Of a stretch of DNA of 20,556 nt, positions 6,267 to 14,893 are shown in pieces. The position numbers and the translations under genes were made by a program. Position 1 is the first letter of the stretch; every line of letters starts with the position of its first letter. The stretch is from Clostridium sp. UBA6640 (lineage in GTDB: Bacteria > Bacillota > Clostridia > Clostridiales > Clostridiaceae): NCBI RefSeq assembly GCF_002455975.1, contig NZ_DKLM01000103.1:2038-22593 (forward strand), read 5' to 3'. Under the pieces are notes generated by a model that worked only from the letters and a program-made list of their open reading frames with translations, did no database searches and had not been told where the DNA came from.

Positions 6267-7358
6267 TTATTTACTATAGTTATAAGCTGAATGGCATGCA
6301 CCTTCCATAGATACCATACAAGGTCCTATAGGATTTTCTCTATTGCATAGTTTCTTAAATAGTTCACATTTTTCCGGTGATATTTTTCCCATAATTACAT
6401 CTTTACATCTACAACCTAATACCTTAGTATCTTCTTTTTCTTCCTTAATATTAAATTTGTTTTTACCATCAAAGTTTTTGTATTCTTCTCTTATTTGTAG
6501 TGTAGATTTAGGAATATTTCCTATTCCTCTCCACAATCCACTATCCAAATAAAATACATCTTCTAAAATTCTTTTACTTTTAATGTTTCCTTCTATTTTT
6601 ACTACTGATTTATAGATATTATAAAAACTACAATCTTTCATATATATATCTTTTAAAATATAGTATATTGATACTAAAATATGTTCATAAGAAAATCCAG
6701 CTATTACAGAAGGTATATTATACTTTGTAACTATCTTTTTAAATCCCTCTTCCCCCTGTACTATTGCTACATTCCCTGGTAATATAATTCCATCTATAGA
6801 TGATGAACTTAGTATTTTATCAAGTATAGGAGGCATAATTTTTAAAGAATTATAAAACCATAAATTTTTCAAATTATATTCCTTTGCTTTTTTTATTGTT
6901 GATGCTATTAGTGGTGAAGTAGTTTCAAATCCTACGCCGGCAAATAAAAATTCTTCCAAAGGATTTTTCAAACACAGATCTATAACCTTGTCCATAGAAT
7001 ATATAACTTTTAAATTTAAGTTTCTTTCCTCAATAAGAGAACATACACTTCCTCTAACTTTTGCAATATCACCAAAGGTTATAATTGTAGCCCCATTTCT
7101 ACCTATATCTATTGCATTATCAATGAAGCATGTAGAGGTTACACAAACAGGACATCCTGGTCCAGATATTAGGTTGATTTTTTCTGGTAATAACTGCTTT
7201 AATCCACTTTCATATATTAGATGAGTGTGAGTTCCACAGACCTCCATTATATTTATTCTCTCTCTATCTATGTTTTTGCTAAGCTTGGATATTTTACATA
7301 ATATATTTTCATATTTTTTATCATCAATAGATATTTTCTTATTCTCTACATATCTCAT
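6267..7358 (-). CDS. hypD: Hydrogenase maturation factor HypD (Fe-S scaffold)
   Basis: A 363-residue protein. HypD with HypC forms the scaffold on which the Fe(CN)2CO unit is built. Visible signatures are C-G-T-H-T-H (Cys41), G-P-G-C-P-V-C (Cys69, Cys72), V-G-F-E-T-T, and a C-terminal set of cysteines for the [4Fe-4S] cluster (G-C-R-C-K, E-K-C-E-L, K-L-C-N, G-P-C-M, G-A-C-H). All expected cysteines appear present. The ATG at 7358 lies inside the end of hypC. The two genes overlap by 20 bases in different frames, with GAGG ahead of the ATG inside hypC, so translational coupling is likely. This fits their joint function. Confidence 0.97.
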   Translation of the reverse strand: MRYVENKKISIDDKKYENILCKISKLSKNIDRERINIMEVCGTHTHLIYESGLKQLLPEKINLISGPGCPVCVTSTCFIDNAIDIGRNGATIITFGDIAKVRGSVCSLIEERNLNLKVIYSMDKVIDLCLKNPLEEFLFAGVGFETTSPLIASTIKKAKEYNLKNLWFYNSLKIMPPILDKILSSSSIDGIILPGNVAIVQGEEGFKKIVTKYNIPSVIAGFSYEHILVSIYYILKDIYMKDCSFYNIYKSVVKIEGNIKSKRILEDVFYLDSGLWRGIGNIPKSTLQIREEYKNFDGKNKFNIKEEKEDTKVLGCRCKDVIMGKISPEKCELFKKLCNRENPIGPCMVSMEGACHSAYNYSK

Positions 7359-7554
7359 CTATTACCTCGTCTAAAAAATCTTTATATTCACTATCTATTT
7401 TTTCAATGCCAAAGCCTCCATGAATTAGTACATAGTCACCTAGCTTAGGGTGCTCTATAAAATCTATATTAATCCACATTCTTATTCCCTTTACATCTAC
7501 TAAAGCCCTATTATTTGTTATTTCTATTATTTCCCCTGCTATTGCTAAACACAT
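7339..7554 (-). CDS. hypC: Hydrogenase maturation chaperone HypC
   Basis: A 71-residue protein starting M-C-L-A-I-A-G. Cys2 is the essential residue exposed after removal of Met; it binds the HypD-held iron and carries the cofactor to the large subunit. The short beta-barrel pattern (A-L-V-D-V-K-G, G-D-Y-V-L-I-H-G-G-F) is typical of the family. An in-frame ATG 45 bases upstream would bury Cys2 behind extra residues. The start at 7554 has its own site (AAGGGG, 5 bases away) and is preferred. It lies 35 bases after hypF and overlaps hypD by 20 bases. Confidence 0.95.
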   Translation of the reverse strand: MCLAIAGEIIEITNNRALVDVKGIRMWINIDFIEHPKLGDYVLIHGGFGIEKIDSEYKDFLDEVIDEICRE

Positions 7555-7589
7555 AATATCCCCTTTACCTATATTCAATAAAATAATAG

Positions 7590-9893
7590 CTAATTCCATG
7601 ACTTAATTAGTTCATTTGAAGCTACCAACTGCCCTACTGATATTCCTCCATCATTAATTGGAACTTTTTCATTAAAATATACTTTAAATCCTTCAACCTT
7701 TAATTTTCTTACTAAGTTTTCTAATAGATATCTATTTTCAAAAACTCCTCCACTTAGTACTACAGAATTTAAATTAAATCTATCTCTTATTGTTTTAACT
7801 ATATCTGTAGTAATCTTTATTAAACTATTATGAAACTTAGCAGATATTATTCCTTTAGATATTCCCTTTATTTTATCTAAAACTATTTCTTCAATTATTG
7901 AAATAATATCTATATTAATAATCTCATCCTCATAAGAATTCTTATATTTATAACTTTCAGTTATACCTTCTTTTATTATGTTTTCTAATTCTATAGCACC
8001 TTGTCCATCATAACTTACCACTTGTCTAATACCTAATATTGATGCCACTCCATCAAACAGCCTTCCAATACTTGAGGTTTCAAAACAATTTATATTATTT
8101 TTTAAGGCTATATAGTGATTTTTAATAATACTTTCCACTTCAGTATATGGTATAAATTCTTTTAAAAAATTCTTTATATTGTTTATTGCACGCTCTCTTA
8201 AGTTTTTATCTTTTATTAATTCTATATAGCTTAAGGCAATTTTATAAATATTTTTAATAGAACTATCTCCACCTTGAATATTAGTATATTTATAATGAGC
8301 CACTCTACTATATGCTTTTTTATCACCTATAAAAAACTCTCCACCCCATATTTTGCCATCATCTCCATATCCCATCCCATCATAGATAACAGCAATTACA
8401 CTCTCATTTATATTGTGCTCGGCTATGCAACTTACCATATGGGCAAAATGATGTTGAATTTCTAATAGTTCTAAATCTTTACTTTTAAAATATTCCCTAA
8501 TGCTAAAATATGGGTGTTTGTCTATAGCTACAACTTTGTTGTCATAATCCAATATACTTTTTATACTCTCAATGCTATGAATATATTCTTCAAATACATT
8601 TAAATGCTTTAGATCTCCACAATATTTACCTAAAAGTATTGTATTATTGTTAGATAGTGAAAATGTATTTTTCATTTCACTGCCACTAGCTAAAATATTA
8701 TAATTACCAATATCATAATTTAAGTAATAAGGTGCATATCCTCTTCCTAATCTACTTATTAAAAGCTTATTATCTAGAACTTTTACTACAGAATCATCTA
8801 TTGGTATTTCTATTTCTCTGTCATTTACTAAAAAATAATCTGCTATTTCCTTTAAATTTTGGGTAGCTTGATTATTTTTATACTCCATGGAATTTCCGCT
8901 AATATTTCCACTAGTCATAACTAACACTTCTAATCCATATTGAAAAATTAAGCTATGAAGTGGAGTATAAGGTAGCATTATACCTAATGAATTCATATTA
9001 GGAGAAATATATTTGGATAGCTTTCTATTATCTTTACTCTTAAGAAGTACAATTGGAGCTTCCTTTGATTTTAGGATTTCCACTTCTTTCTCATTAATAT
9101 ATGCATAACTATAAGCAGTTTTTATGTCCTTTGTCATTAAAGCAAGAGGCTTATGAGGTCTATTTTTTCTTCTTCTTAGTTCTTTTACAGCCTCATCGTT
9201 ACTTCCATCGCAGCATAGCTGGAACCCGCCTATTCCTTTTATAGCAACAATGTTTCCACTTTTTATAAGCTTTGATACTTCACTAATAGGATCATCACAA
9301 TTTATTTTATTGCTTTTATTATCAATTAATTCTAATGTTGGGCCACAATTTCTACAACACAGCGTTTGAGCATGAAACCTTCTATCACTAGGATTTTTAT
9401 ACATAGTTTTACATTGATCACAAAATTGAAATTCTTTCATAGTAGTATTTTCTCTATCATAAGGAATGGCTTTTATAATTGAATACCTTGGTCCACAGTT
9501 TGTACAACTAGTAAAGGGATATTTGTACCACTTAGAGTCTTTATCATAAATATCTTTTATACAATCTTTACAAATTCCAATGTCCGGGAGTAAAAACTTG
9601 GAGTTTTCATTATTACTTTTACTACTTCTTATAGTAAAGTCTTTATAATAGTAAGGAGTTTCTTTTTTAGCTGTGACCTTTTTTATTTGTGATATTGGTG
9701 GCGGTGTTTTTATTATTTTAATCAAACCATTCTTAATATCTTGTTTTTCTCCTTCTATATCAAGAATAAGAGATGAGCCTTCATTACTTACCCATCCCTT
9801 TAAATTAAAATTAATTGCAACATTGTAAACATAGGGCCTAAATCCAACTCCTTGAACTAATCCATATAATCTTACAATAAATCTTGCTATCAA
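7590..9893 (-). CDS. hypF: Carbamoyltransferase HypF
   Basis: A 767-residue protein, normal length for HypF, which uses carbamoyl phosphate and ATP to carbamoylate HypE. Domains in order: acylphosphatase-like (about 1-90, G-L-V-Q-G-V-G-F-R-P at 11-20); two zinc fingers with C-x2-C pairs at 108/111, 130/133, 158/161 and 180/183, including R-R-F-H-A-Q; YrdC-like (about 195-385, K-P-L-A-L-M); and a Kae1-like C-terminal domain with H-H-F-A-H, Y-G-D-D-G-K-I-W-G-G-E-F, S-G-G-V-F-E-N-R and N-D-G-G-I. It begins with TTG at 9893; GAGGGG lies 11 bases upstream, and the only nearby ATG is out of frame. The TTG overlaps, as TTGA, the stop of a short in-frame extension of the preceding protease gene (see 9890-9967). 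Confidence 0.96.
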   Translation of the reverse strand: MIARFIVRLYGLVQGVGFRPYVYNVAINFNLKGWVSNEGSSLILDIEGEKQDIKNGLIKIIKTPPPISQIKKVTAKKETPYYYKDFTIRSSKSNNENSKFLLPDIGICKDCIKDIYDKDSKWYKYPFTSCTNCGPRYSIIKAIPYDRENTTMKEFQFCDQCKTMYKNPSDRRFHAQTLCCRNCGPTLELIDNKSNKINCDDPISEVSKLIKSGNIVAIKGIGGFQLCCDGSNDEAVKELRRRKNRPHKPLALMTKDIKTAYSYAYINEKEVEILKSKEAPIVLLKSKDNRKLSKYISPNMNSLGIMLPYTPLHSLIFQYGLEVLVMTSGNISGNSMEYKNNQATQNLKEIADYFLVNDREIEIPIDDSVVKVLDNKLLISRLGRGYAPYYLNYDIGNYNILASGSEMKNTFSLSNNNTILLGKYCGDLKHLNVFEEYIHSIESIKSILDYDNKVVAIDKHPYFSIREYFKSKDLELLEIQHHFAHMVSCIAEHNINESVIAVIYDGMGYGDDGKIWGGEFFIGDKKAYSRVAHYKYTNIQGGDSSIKNIYKIALSYIELIKDKNLRERAINNIKNFLKEFIPYTEVESIIKNHYIALKNNINCFETSSIGRLFDGVASILGIRQVVSYDGQGAIELENIIKEGITESYKYKNSYEDEIINIDIISIIEEIVLDKIKGISKGIISAKFHNSLIKITTDIVKTIRDRFNLNSVVLSGGVFENRYLLENLVRKLKVEGFKVYFNEKVPINDGGISVGQLVASNELIKSWN

Positions 9894-9967
9894 ATCTTTT
9901 CATTCCCCTCAATATGCCTTATTTCCGATATAAGATCTGGTATTTCCCCGTAAATAACTGTTATCTA
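9890..9967 (-). other. In-frame extension beyond the protease amber stop
   Basis: Directly after the TAG of the maturation protease gene, the same frame stays open for 24 codons (beginning I-T-V-I-Y-G-E-I-P-D and ending N-E-K-I) and then stops at a TGA that overlaps the TTG start of hypF as TTGA. The residues look protein-like, and the overlap is the arrangement expected of coupled genes. It may be the former end of the protease, the tail of a lost gene, or chance. Confidence 0.4.
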
Positions 9968-10423
9968 ATACTTTTTCACCTGTGAGCAAGCAGTAATTTC
10001 TTTTAATACTTTATTTTTTATAGCCTCAAATTTATTTTTTAAAGTTTTGCTAAGCTCCATTCCAAAATTTATTTCTGAAGCTTCAATAGTTATAAGTAAG
10101 CCATCTATTTTAAATAACTCTGAACCACTTAGCACTTTTACTAAACTCATTTGATGAAGAGAGTAAGTCTTTTCATTGTATTCTTTAATATCCTTTAAGC
10201 TTGATACATTAATGGTTCCTGGATCTTCTCCCATTAAACTTGAATCTACAATAATAATAAAATCTCCTTCATTTATTTCATTTAGAGTATAATCTATATC
10301 TGTTTCCCCTATTACAATACTAAATCCTAATTGCTTCAAATCGTCTTCAATACCTTCTACTATTTTTATTCCTATAGCATCATCCATCATTATTCTATTG
10401 CCTATAGCTATTACTTTTTTCAT
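9965..10423 (-). CDS. [NiFe] hydrogenase maturation protease (HycI/HybD type)
   Basis: A 152-residue endopeptidase that removes the C-terminal tail of the large subunit once nickel is in place. The start I-G-N-R-I-M-M-D-D-A-I-G matches the G-N-x4-D-D/E-G family motif. The three nickel-sensing positions known from HybD/HycI correspond to Asp15, Asp60 (I-I-V-D-S-S) and His90 (S-L-H-Q-M-S-L), all present. The ATG overlaps the large-subunit stop by one base (TAATG), with AAGGG upstream, so translation is coupled to that of its substrate. The downstream in-frame continuation after the TAG is described at 9890-9967. Confidence 0.93.
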   Translation of the reverse strand: MKKVIAIGNRIMMDDAIGIKIVEGIEDDLKQLGFSIVIGETDIDYTLNEINEGDFIIIVDSSLMGEDPGTINVSSLKDIKEYNEKTYSLHQMSLVKVLSGSELFKIDGLLITIEASEINFGMELSKTLKNKFEAIKNKVLKEITACSQVKKY

Positions 10424-11829
10424 TACACTACCCTTATCTCAACTGTAGATGCATTTTTAGATACCATATGAGTAGCACAGGATACACAAGGATCAAAACT
10501 TCTTACTATTCTTCCAACTTCCACTGGATTATTAAAATCTTGTATATGAGTTCCTACAAGTGCCTCTTCTATTGCACCTCTTATACCTTTGTCATCCTTA
10601 GGTGATAAATTCCATGTGCTAGGTGTTATTATGGTGTATTTATCTATTTGCTTATCTTTTATTCCTATAAAGTGAGCTAATGCCCCTCTTGTAGTGTCTT
10701 GCAGTCCATATCCAGTTGCACTCTCTGGTATAACAAAATTTTTCTTAGATGGAGCTTTTAATTCTACAATGTTTAATAAACTTTCCATAGTCTCTGCCAC
10801 TTTTTTAGCTTCAAGCACCCTAGCAACTAATCTACTCATTGTAGAGCTACCTTTTCTATAAATTCCTGATATATACGTCCTAGCTAATGGACCAACTTCC
10901 ATAGGAATTCCTTCATACCTAGGAGCCTTAATCCATGTGTACCCTTCCTTTTTCTGTGAATCAGGTATCCATCCTTCATCCTGAAAGGTAAAAGTTTCTT
11001 TTTCGCCAACATACCAGCTTTTATAAATATTTTCTGTTATTTTATCCTTATCAATGTTCATTTCTTTGCCATCCTTTAAAATTATCTTAGGCTTTACATA
11101 AGACATATCTCCATAGTCGTCAAATAATCCAAAGGACATAAGATTTCCTTGACTAGCTCCAATTTTAAAATAATCTTCATAGTATTTAGATATAGTTTCT
11201 ATGTCTTCTACCATACGATTGGTTATAAAACTTTTTATTTCTGATAGCATTGCTTTTGCTTCTAACAATTTCTCAGCATCTAATATTACCGTAATCCCTC
11301 CTAAGAAAACTCCATGATTATGAGGTGCTTTTCCTCCTAATAATGCTAATAACTTATGGGCCCTTTTACTATATTCTGTGGATATAAAATAATCTTCTAT
11401 TAATCTTTTTTGTCTGGCTTCTGGTATTCTAAAATCCGTATGGTTCACTTCATAAAGCGGGTCTATATTAAAACCACTTACATAATCCGGTAAGGTATAC
11501 TGATAAAAATGCCTTAAGTGATTTTGTAAAAACTCACACCCATGCAGTATATCTCTTATTATATTTTCATTTGGAGGTACTTCAACGTTAAAAGCCTTCT
11601 CTAATGCTCTTGCTGATCCTATTGAATGAGCAGTAGAACATATGCCACATATTCTTTCTGTAAAATATATAGCATCTGATGGATTCCTTCCCTTTAACAT
11701 TTTTTCAAATCCTCTAAAAAGCATTCCTTGGCTTTTAGCTTCAATTACCTTATTATTCTCAATCTCTATCTCTATTTGTAAAAAACCACTTATTCTTGTC
11801 ATAGGATTAATTACTACTTTTTTACCCAA
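10423..11829 (-). CDS. [NiFe] hydrogenase large (catalytic) subunit
   Basis: A 468-residue protein carrying the NiFe(CN)2CO active site that interconverts H2 with protons and electrons. The first metal motif is R-I-C-G-I-C-S-T-A-H (Cys61, Cys64, His68). The second is D-P-C-V-S-C-A-T-H (Cys448, Cys451, His454). It is followed by a 14-residue tail, M455 to V468, that the downstream protease should remove after His454. The start is TTG at 11829: the perfect site AGGAGGGTGA overlaps the small-subunit TAG and there is no closer ATG. It lies 11 bases after the small subunit and overlaps the protease gene by one base. The motif R-S-F-D-P-C and the lack of an export signal on its partner suggest a cytoplasmic, group 2- or 1h-like enzyme. 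The group is not settled. Confidence 0.96.
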   Translation of the reverse strand: MGKKVVINPMTRISGFLQIEIEIENNKVIEAKSQGMLFRGFEKMLKGRNPSDAIYFTERICGICSTAHSIGSARALEKAFNVEVPPNENIIRDILHGCEFLQNHLRHFYQYTLPDYVSGFNIDPLYEVNHTDFRIPEARQKRLIEDYFISTEYSKRAHKLLALLGGKAPHNHGVFLGGITVILDAEKLLEAKAMLSEIKSFITNRMVEDIETISKYYEDYFKIGASQGNLMSFGLFDDYGDMSYVKPKIILKDGKEMNIDKDKITENIYKSWYVGEKETFTFQDEGWIPDSQKKEGYTWIKAPRYEGIPMEVGPLARTYISGIYRKGSSTMSRLVARVLEAKKVAETMESLLNIVELKAPSKKNFVIPESATGYGLQDTTRGALAHFIGIKDKQIDKYTIITPSTWNLSPKDDKGIRGAIEEALVGTHIQDFNNPVEVGRIVRSFDPCVSCATHMVSKNASTVEIRVV

Positions 11830-11840
11830 GGTTCACCCTC

Positions 11841-12698
11841 CTATTCTATCCTTACAAAAGGCATCATTGCATCAGGAAATCCCTTTTGTGCACATCCAAT
11901 ACATGGTGTATTACCTCCTATAGGCCAATTTATTCTTTCATTCCATCTCCTAATAGGACAATCTACTTTTGTGATTGGTCCGCGGCATCCTATTTTAAAA
12001 TAACATCCAGCCTCTCCTACAGAAGATGCAAAAATTTTTCTTTCAAAAAAAGATCTTCTCTCACAATAATCATGAATTGTATTTCCGTAAAATATCTTAG
12101 GTCTATTAAGTTCATCTAATTCTGGTTCTCCATATAAAATAAGATGTGATATAGTACCCATTAACCAATCAGGGTGACAAGGACATCCTGGTAAATTTAT
12201 AACTTTCTTATCAGAAAGAAATTCCCCTAAACTTATTGAATTTGATAAATTAGGCTTTGCTGCAGATATTCCTCCAAAAGACGCACAAGTTCCAACAGCT
12301 AAAATATATTTTGCTTTATCTGCTGCTTTTCGAACATCTTCCATAGCTGAAACTGGTCTACCATTACAATAGCTTGTATAATTAAATGAACCATTATCCT
12401 TTGTAGCAATTGCACCATCTACTATTAATGTAAATTCCTCCATTAATGCCTCATTTAATATCCTTACTGCGTGTTCCCCTTGAGGCACCATAAGGCTATT
12501 TGAATATTTTAAATTTACAACTTCCTTTAAAAAATATATGGGATCTGGTGCATCTCCATTTAAAAATGAAATTATATTTCCTGAGCAGCCAGTCGCTTCA
12601 ATCCATATTAAATTCATTTTCTTCTGTCTATTTTTAGCATTATCCACCATCTCTATAACTCTATTCTTTATATTTTTATTGATTTTACATTCCGTCAT
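11841..12698 (-). CDS. [NiFe] hydrogenase small (electron-transfer) subunit, no Tat signal
   Basis: A 285-residue Fe-S protein passing electrons from the active site. The start at 12698 is chosen because AAGGAG (12705-12710) stands 6 bases before this ATG; an ATG 30 bases upstream has no such site. Cysteine regions in this numbering: A-T-G-C-S-G-N (Cys38), G-T-C-A-S-F-G-G (Cys138) and L-P-G-C-P-C-H-P (Cys172, Cys174) for the proximal cluster; H209-D-Y-C212, Cys232 and Cys238 for the distal cluster; Cys247, Cys266 and Cys269 (P-C-I-G-C) for the medial [3Fe-4S] cluster. The classical C-T-G-C first motif is A-T-G-C here, so one proximal cysteine is absent, while an additional Cys174 is present. 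There is no twin-arginine signal, so the enzyme should stay in the cytoplasm. It overlaps neither neighbour: 10 bases separate it from the b5-like gene and 11 from the large subunit. Confidence 0.95.
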   Translation of the reverse strand: MTECKINKNIKNRVIEMVDNAKNRQKKMNLIWIEATGCSGNIISFLNGDAPDPIYFLKEVVNLKYSNSLMVPQGEHAVRILNEALMEEFTLIVDGAIATKDNGSFNYTSYCNGRPVSAMEDVRKAADKAKYILAVGTCASFGGISAAKPNLSNSISLGEFLSDKKVINLPGCPCHPDWLMGTISHLILYGEPELDELNRPKIFYGNTIHDYCERRSFFERKIFASSVGEAGCYFKIGCRGPITKVDCPIRRWNERINWPIGGNTPCIGCAQKGFPDAMMPFVRIE

Positions 12699-12708
12699 AT
12701 TTAACTCC

Positions 12709-13059
12709 TTATTTTTGAAGTACTCCAACCTTATTTAATTTATTAATAACAGGATTTTCTTTATGACAATTTTTATATTCCTCACTAACGTCATTTCCAG
12801 CCATAACTCCATAATGAGTTCCCCCGCCCCAAGTGGCCTCATAACTCACATCATAAACTACTCCATCTACTGCAATATAGGCTGGTTTGCCTTTTGTTCC
12901 ATCATATAGTTTTAGTTCTTCAATTGTAAAAACTCTATTTTCTCTATAATTTAATGAATATGCTAGGTGATCCATACAATTCCATTGAAATAAAGAAATA
13001 TCTTTATTTATTTCTGTAAAATATAAGTACATATTTTTTATATATGTTTCTAAATTCAT
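12709..13059 (-). CDS. Cytochrome b5-like heme/steroid-binding domain protein
   Basis: A 116-residue protein heading the hydrogenase operon. Residues about 42-115 form a cytochrome b5-like domain: F-T-I-E-E-L, Y-D-G, P-A-Y-I-A-V-D-G-V-V-Y-D-V-S, then W-G-G-G-T-H-Y-G with His82, A-G-N-D-V-S-E-E, and His99 in N-C-H-K, ending V-G-V-L. His82 and His99 are the candidate heme ligands. Many anaerobe members of this family are assigned by fold only, so heme binding is not certain. Residues 1-41 are a helical extension without a signal peptide. The start at 13059 is taken because AAGGGG (13066-13071) precedes this ATG; a TTG 15 bases upstream would overlap that site. Its position suggests an electron partner or assembly role for the hydrogenase, which is inference. 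Confidence 0.82.
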   Translation of the reverse strand: MNLETYIKNMYLYFTEINKDISLFQWNCMDHLAYSLNYRENRVFTIEELKLYDGTKGKPAYIAVDGVVYDVSYEATWGGGTHYGVMAGNDVSEEYKNCHKENPVINKLNKVGVLQK

Positions 13060-13479
13060 TAAAATCCCCTTCAAAACAAACTCTTACATATTAATATGAT
13101 GTATTTTTTTAATATATGTAGGAAAATAATTGCTTATTAGATAACTAGTACTTATAAATAAGCTACTTTTAAAATTAATGTATAGCTGAATATAGCTACA
13201 CTTTTGAGTATTTCAATTCACAATGCAAAATTCACAATTATGGATATTTCTCAGCATTAATTTCCACCCCTAGGGTTTATAAGAAAATTGCATATTTTAA
13301 ATAAAATTAAAGTAACCATAAAATTTAAGCCTGTAACTATTTTCTATTTAAATCCCTAGGGTGCAGTATGCTAAGAAACTATATCTGCGATATTAAACAA
13401 TATTTTAATTATATTGCTTATCTCTATAATACTAGTGTAAGCTCACTAATTCTTGCTCCAAACTATACCACACCTCAGG
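13060..13479. other. Gene-free region upstream of the hydrogenase operon
   Basis: About 420 bases with no credible gene. It must contain the hydrogenase promoter on the minus strand, but I could not pick out convincing -35/-10 or sigma-54 boxes. It holds a short hairpin near 13180-13202 (TAGCT/AGCTA), a 13-base match (13244-13256) to part of the repeat at 20330-20353, and the CCCTAGGG mini-element listed separately. Confidence 0.5.
13265..13363. repeat. 99-bp mini-element with CCCTAGGG inverted ends
   Basis: The left end CACCCCTAGGGTTTATAAG and the inverted right end CACCCTAGGGATTTAAATAG are imperfect inverted repeats that continue for about 25 bases (both reach GAAAAT). The interior of about 50 bases is A+T-rich and non-coding. 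The size and ends fit a MITE-like insertion, but only one copy is in the window. Confidence 0.45.
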
Positions 13480-14893
13480 GGTTTTAGTGTTGCATCTTTG
13501 AATAAATATCCTAAATTACCTAAAGAAAACTTATTGCCATTTTAATAAAAATCTTATTAAAATTATTAAAAGAGAGGTAATTTATTATGAGTACTAGGAA
13601 AATAAGAAAAGTTTTTACAAAATTAATTAAACCAATTTCTGAGAATAGAGTAAATCTTTTAAAAAATGCGTACAATAATGATTTTAAAACAAAAGCTTTT
13701 GATACTTTTTCTCATATAAAGTCAATAATATTTTTACAGGTTTCTAATTATAACTCACTTCATGAATTAGTTGATACTTATAAAGGGACACCAAATATGT
13801 AAGAACTTTTTAATTTGCCAAGTATATCTCAAATATCTCGTAAAAATGAGAAAAGAAACTATGAAATTTTCGAAAAAGTTTTTCAAGATATTGTGAATTG
13901 TTTTATAAAAAGAGTTGGTCTTAATGAATCTTCAAAAAAATTAGGAGATATAAAGATTATGGATTCTACTACAATTCAAATAGCTGCTAAATTGGCACCT
14001 GAACTTTATTATAAATGTGAAAAATATTCAATTAAATATAATATACTTTATAATCATACAAAATTTATTCCTGAAAAAGTAAATGTAGTTCATTCAAAGG
14101 TTAGAGACATAGAATGTGTAGATAATATTATTGAAAATGATGGAAGCATATATCTATTTGATAGAGGATACCGTAAATATAGCTAGTATAATGAACTTTA
14201 TGATAATAATATTCAATTTATTACTCCACTTTATACAGATGCTATGGTTTCATATTGCGATGAAACACATACTGCAAAAGATGATATTCAAGATTGAAAT
14301 ATATTATTAGGTGCTGAAGCAATTAAAAATAAAGATAAAGATACTATTCAAAGAATATATAGGGAAATTACTTATACTTATATTAACAGAAAAAATCAAG
14401 AAGTAACGATAAGATTGTTAACAGATATGCGCAATATATGTGCAAAGGAGATAATCTATCTTTATAAAATGCGATGGAAGATTGAGTGCTTTTTCAAGTG
14501 TATTAAGCAATACCTAACAATTAAACATTGGATAGACCACAATGAAAATGCACTCAAAATACAGATTTACTCTGCATTAATATCCTATGTATTATTGCAA
14601 GTTTTAAACATAGAATCTAAAAAGAATATAACTATCTTAAGAATAATGCAAGTAATACGAACTAATTTATTAATGAATGTTCAAGATGTTCCACTATTTG
14701 GAACACGGCTTTAGTAAAAATTTTAAAAAATTTTAAAAAACAAACAACATATTATTTGCGTTATTAGTATAAATATATTCAAAAAAATATTTAAATTACT
14801 ATTAAGCATAATAATTACCTATAAGATTATCAAACGACTATTAACATGCGTTTCTAAATTTCATTCTTCTTGGAACGATGCAAGATTAAAACC
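13480..14893 (+). mobile_element. IS4-type insertion sequence, about 1.4 kb, with inactive transposase
   Basis: Terminal inverted repeats lie at 13480-13502 (GGTTTTAGTGTTGCATC...) and 14871-14893 (inverted, GGTTTTAATCTTGCATC...), matching at about 18 of 23 positions. They enclose one broken transposase gene. The right end abuts an IS5-family gene fragment exactly where that gene loses its homology, so this element inserted into it. No matching target duplication is visible on the left, where unrelated sequence follows, so the left flank was rearranged or deleted. Confidence 0.75.
13587..14714 (+). pseudogene. IS4-family transposase with DUF4372-like N-terminus, three in-frame stops
   Basis: One reading frame runs the whole length but is interrupted by TAA at 13800, TAG at 14184 and TGA at 14295, with no frameshift. 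The N-terminal part (K-L-I-K-P-I through S-L-H-E-L) looks like the DUF4372 domain. Catalytic acids appear in I-M-D-S-T-T and L-F-D-R-G-Y. The IS4 signature Y-x2-R-x3-E-x6-K is intact as Y-K-M-R-W-K-I-E-C-F-F-K-C-I-K. It has its own ribosome site (GAGAGG) before ATG 13587. With three stops of all three kinds, no working enzyme is expected. Confidence 0.9.

Noticed and set aside
9890..9967. Amber codon read as pyrrolysine
   Set aside because: Nothing else in the window suggests amber recoding; other genes also end in TAG normally, and no pyl genes are visible.
13354..13390. CTAGGGTG... as the missing second end of the IS5-family element
   Set aside because: Only the first bases match the known end without gaps. 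The match is better explained as the end of the 99-bp CCCTAGGG element.
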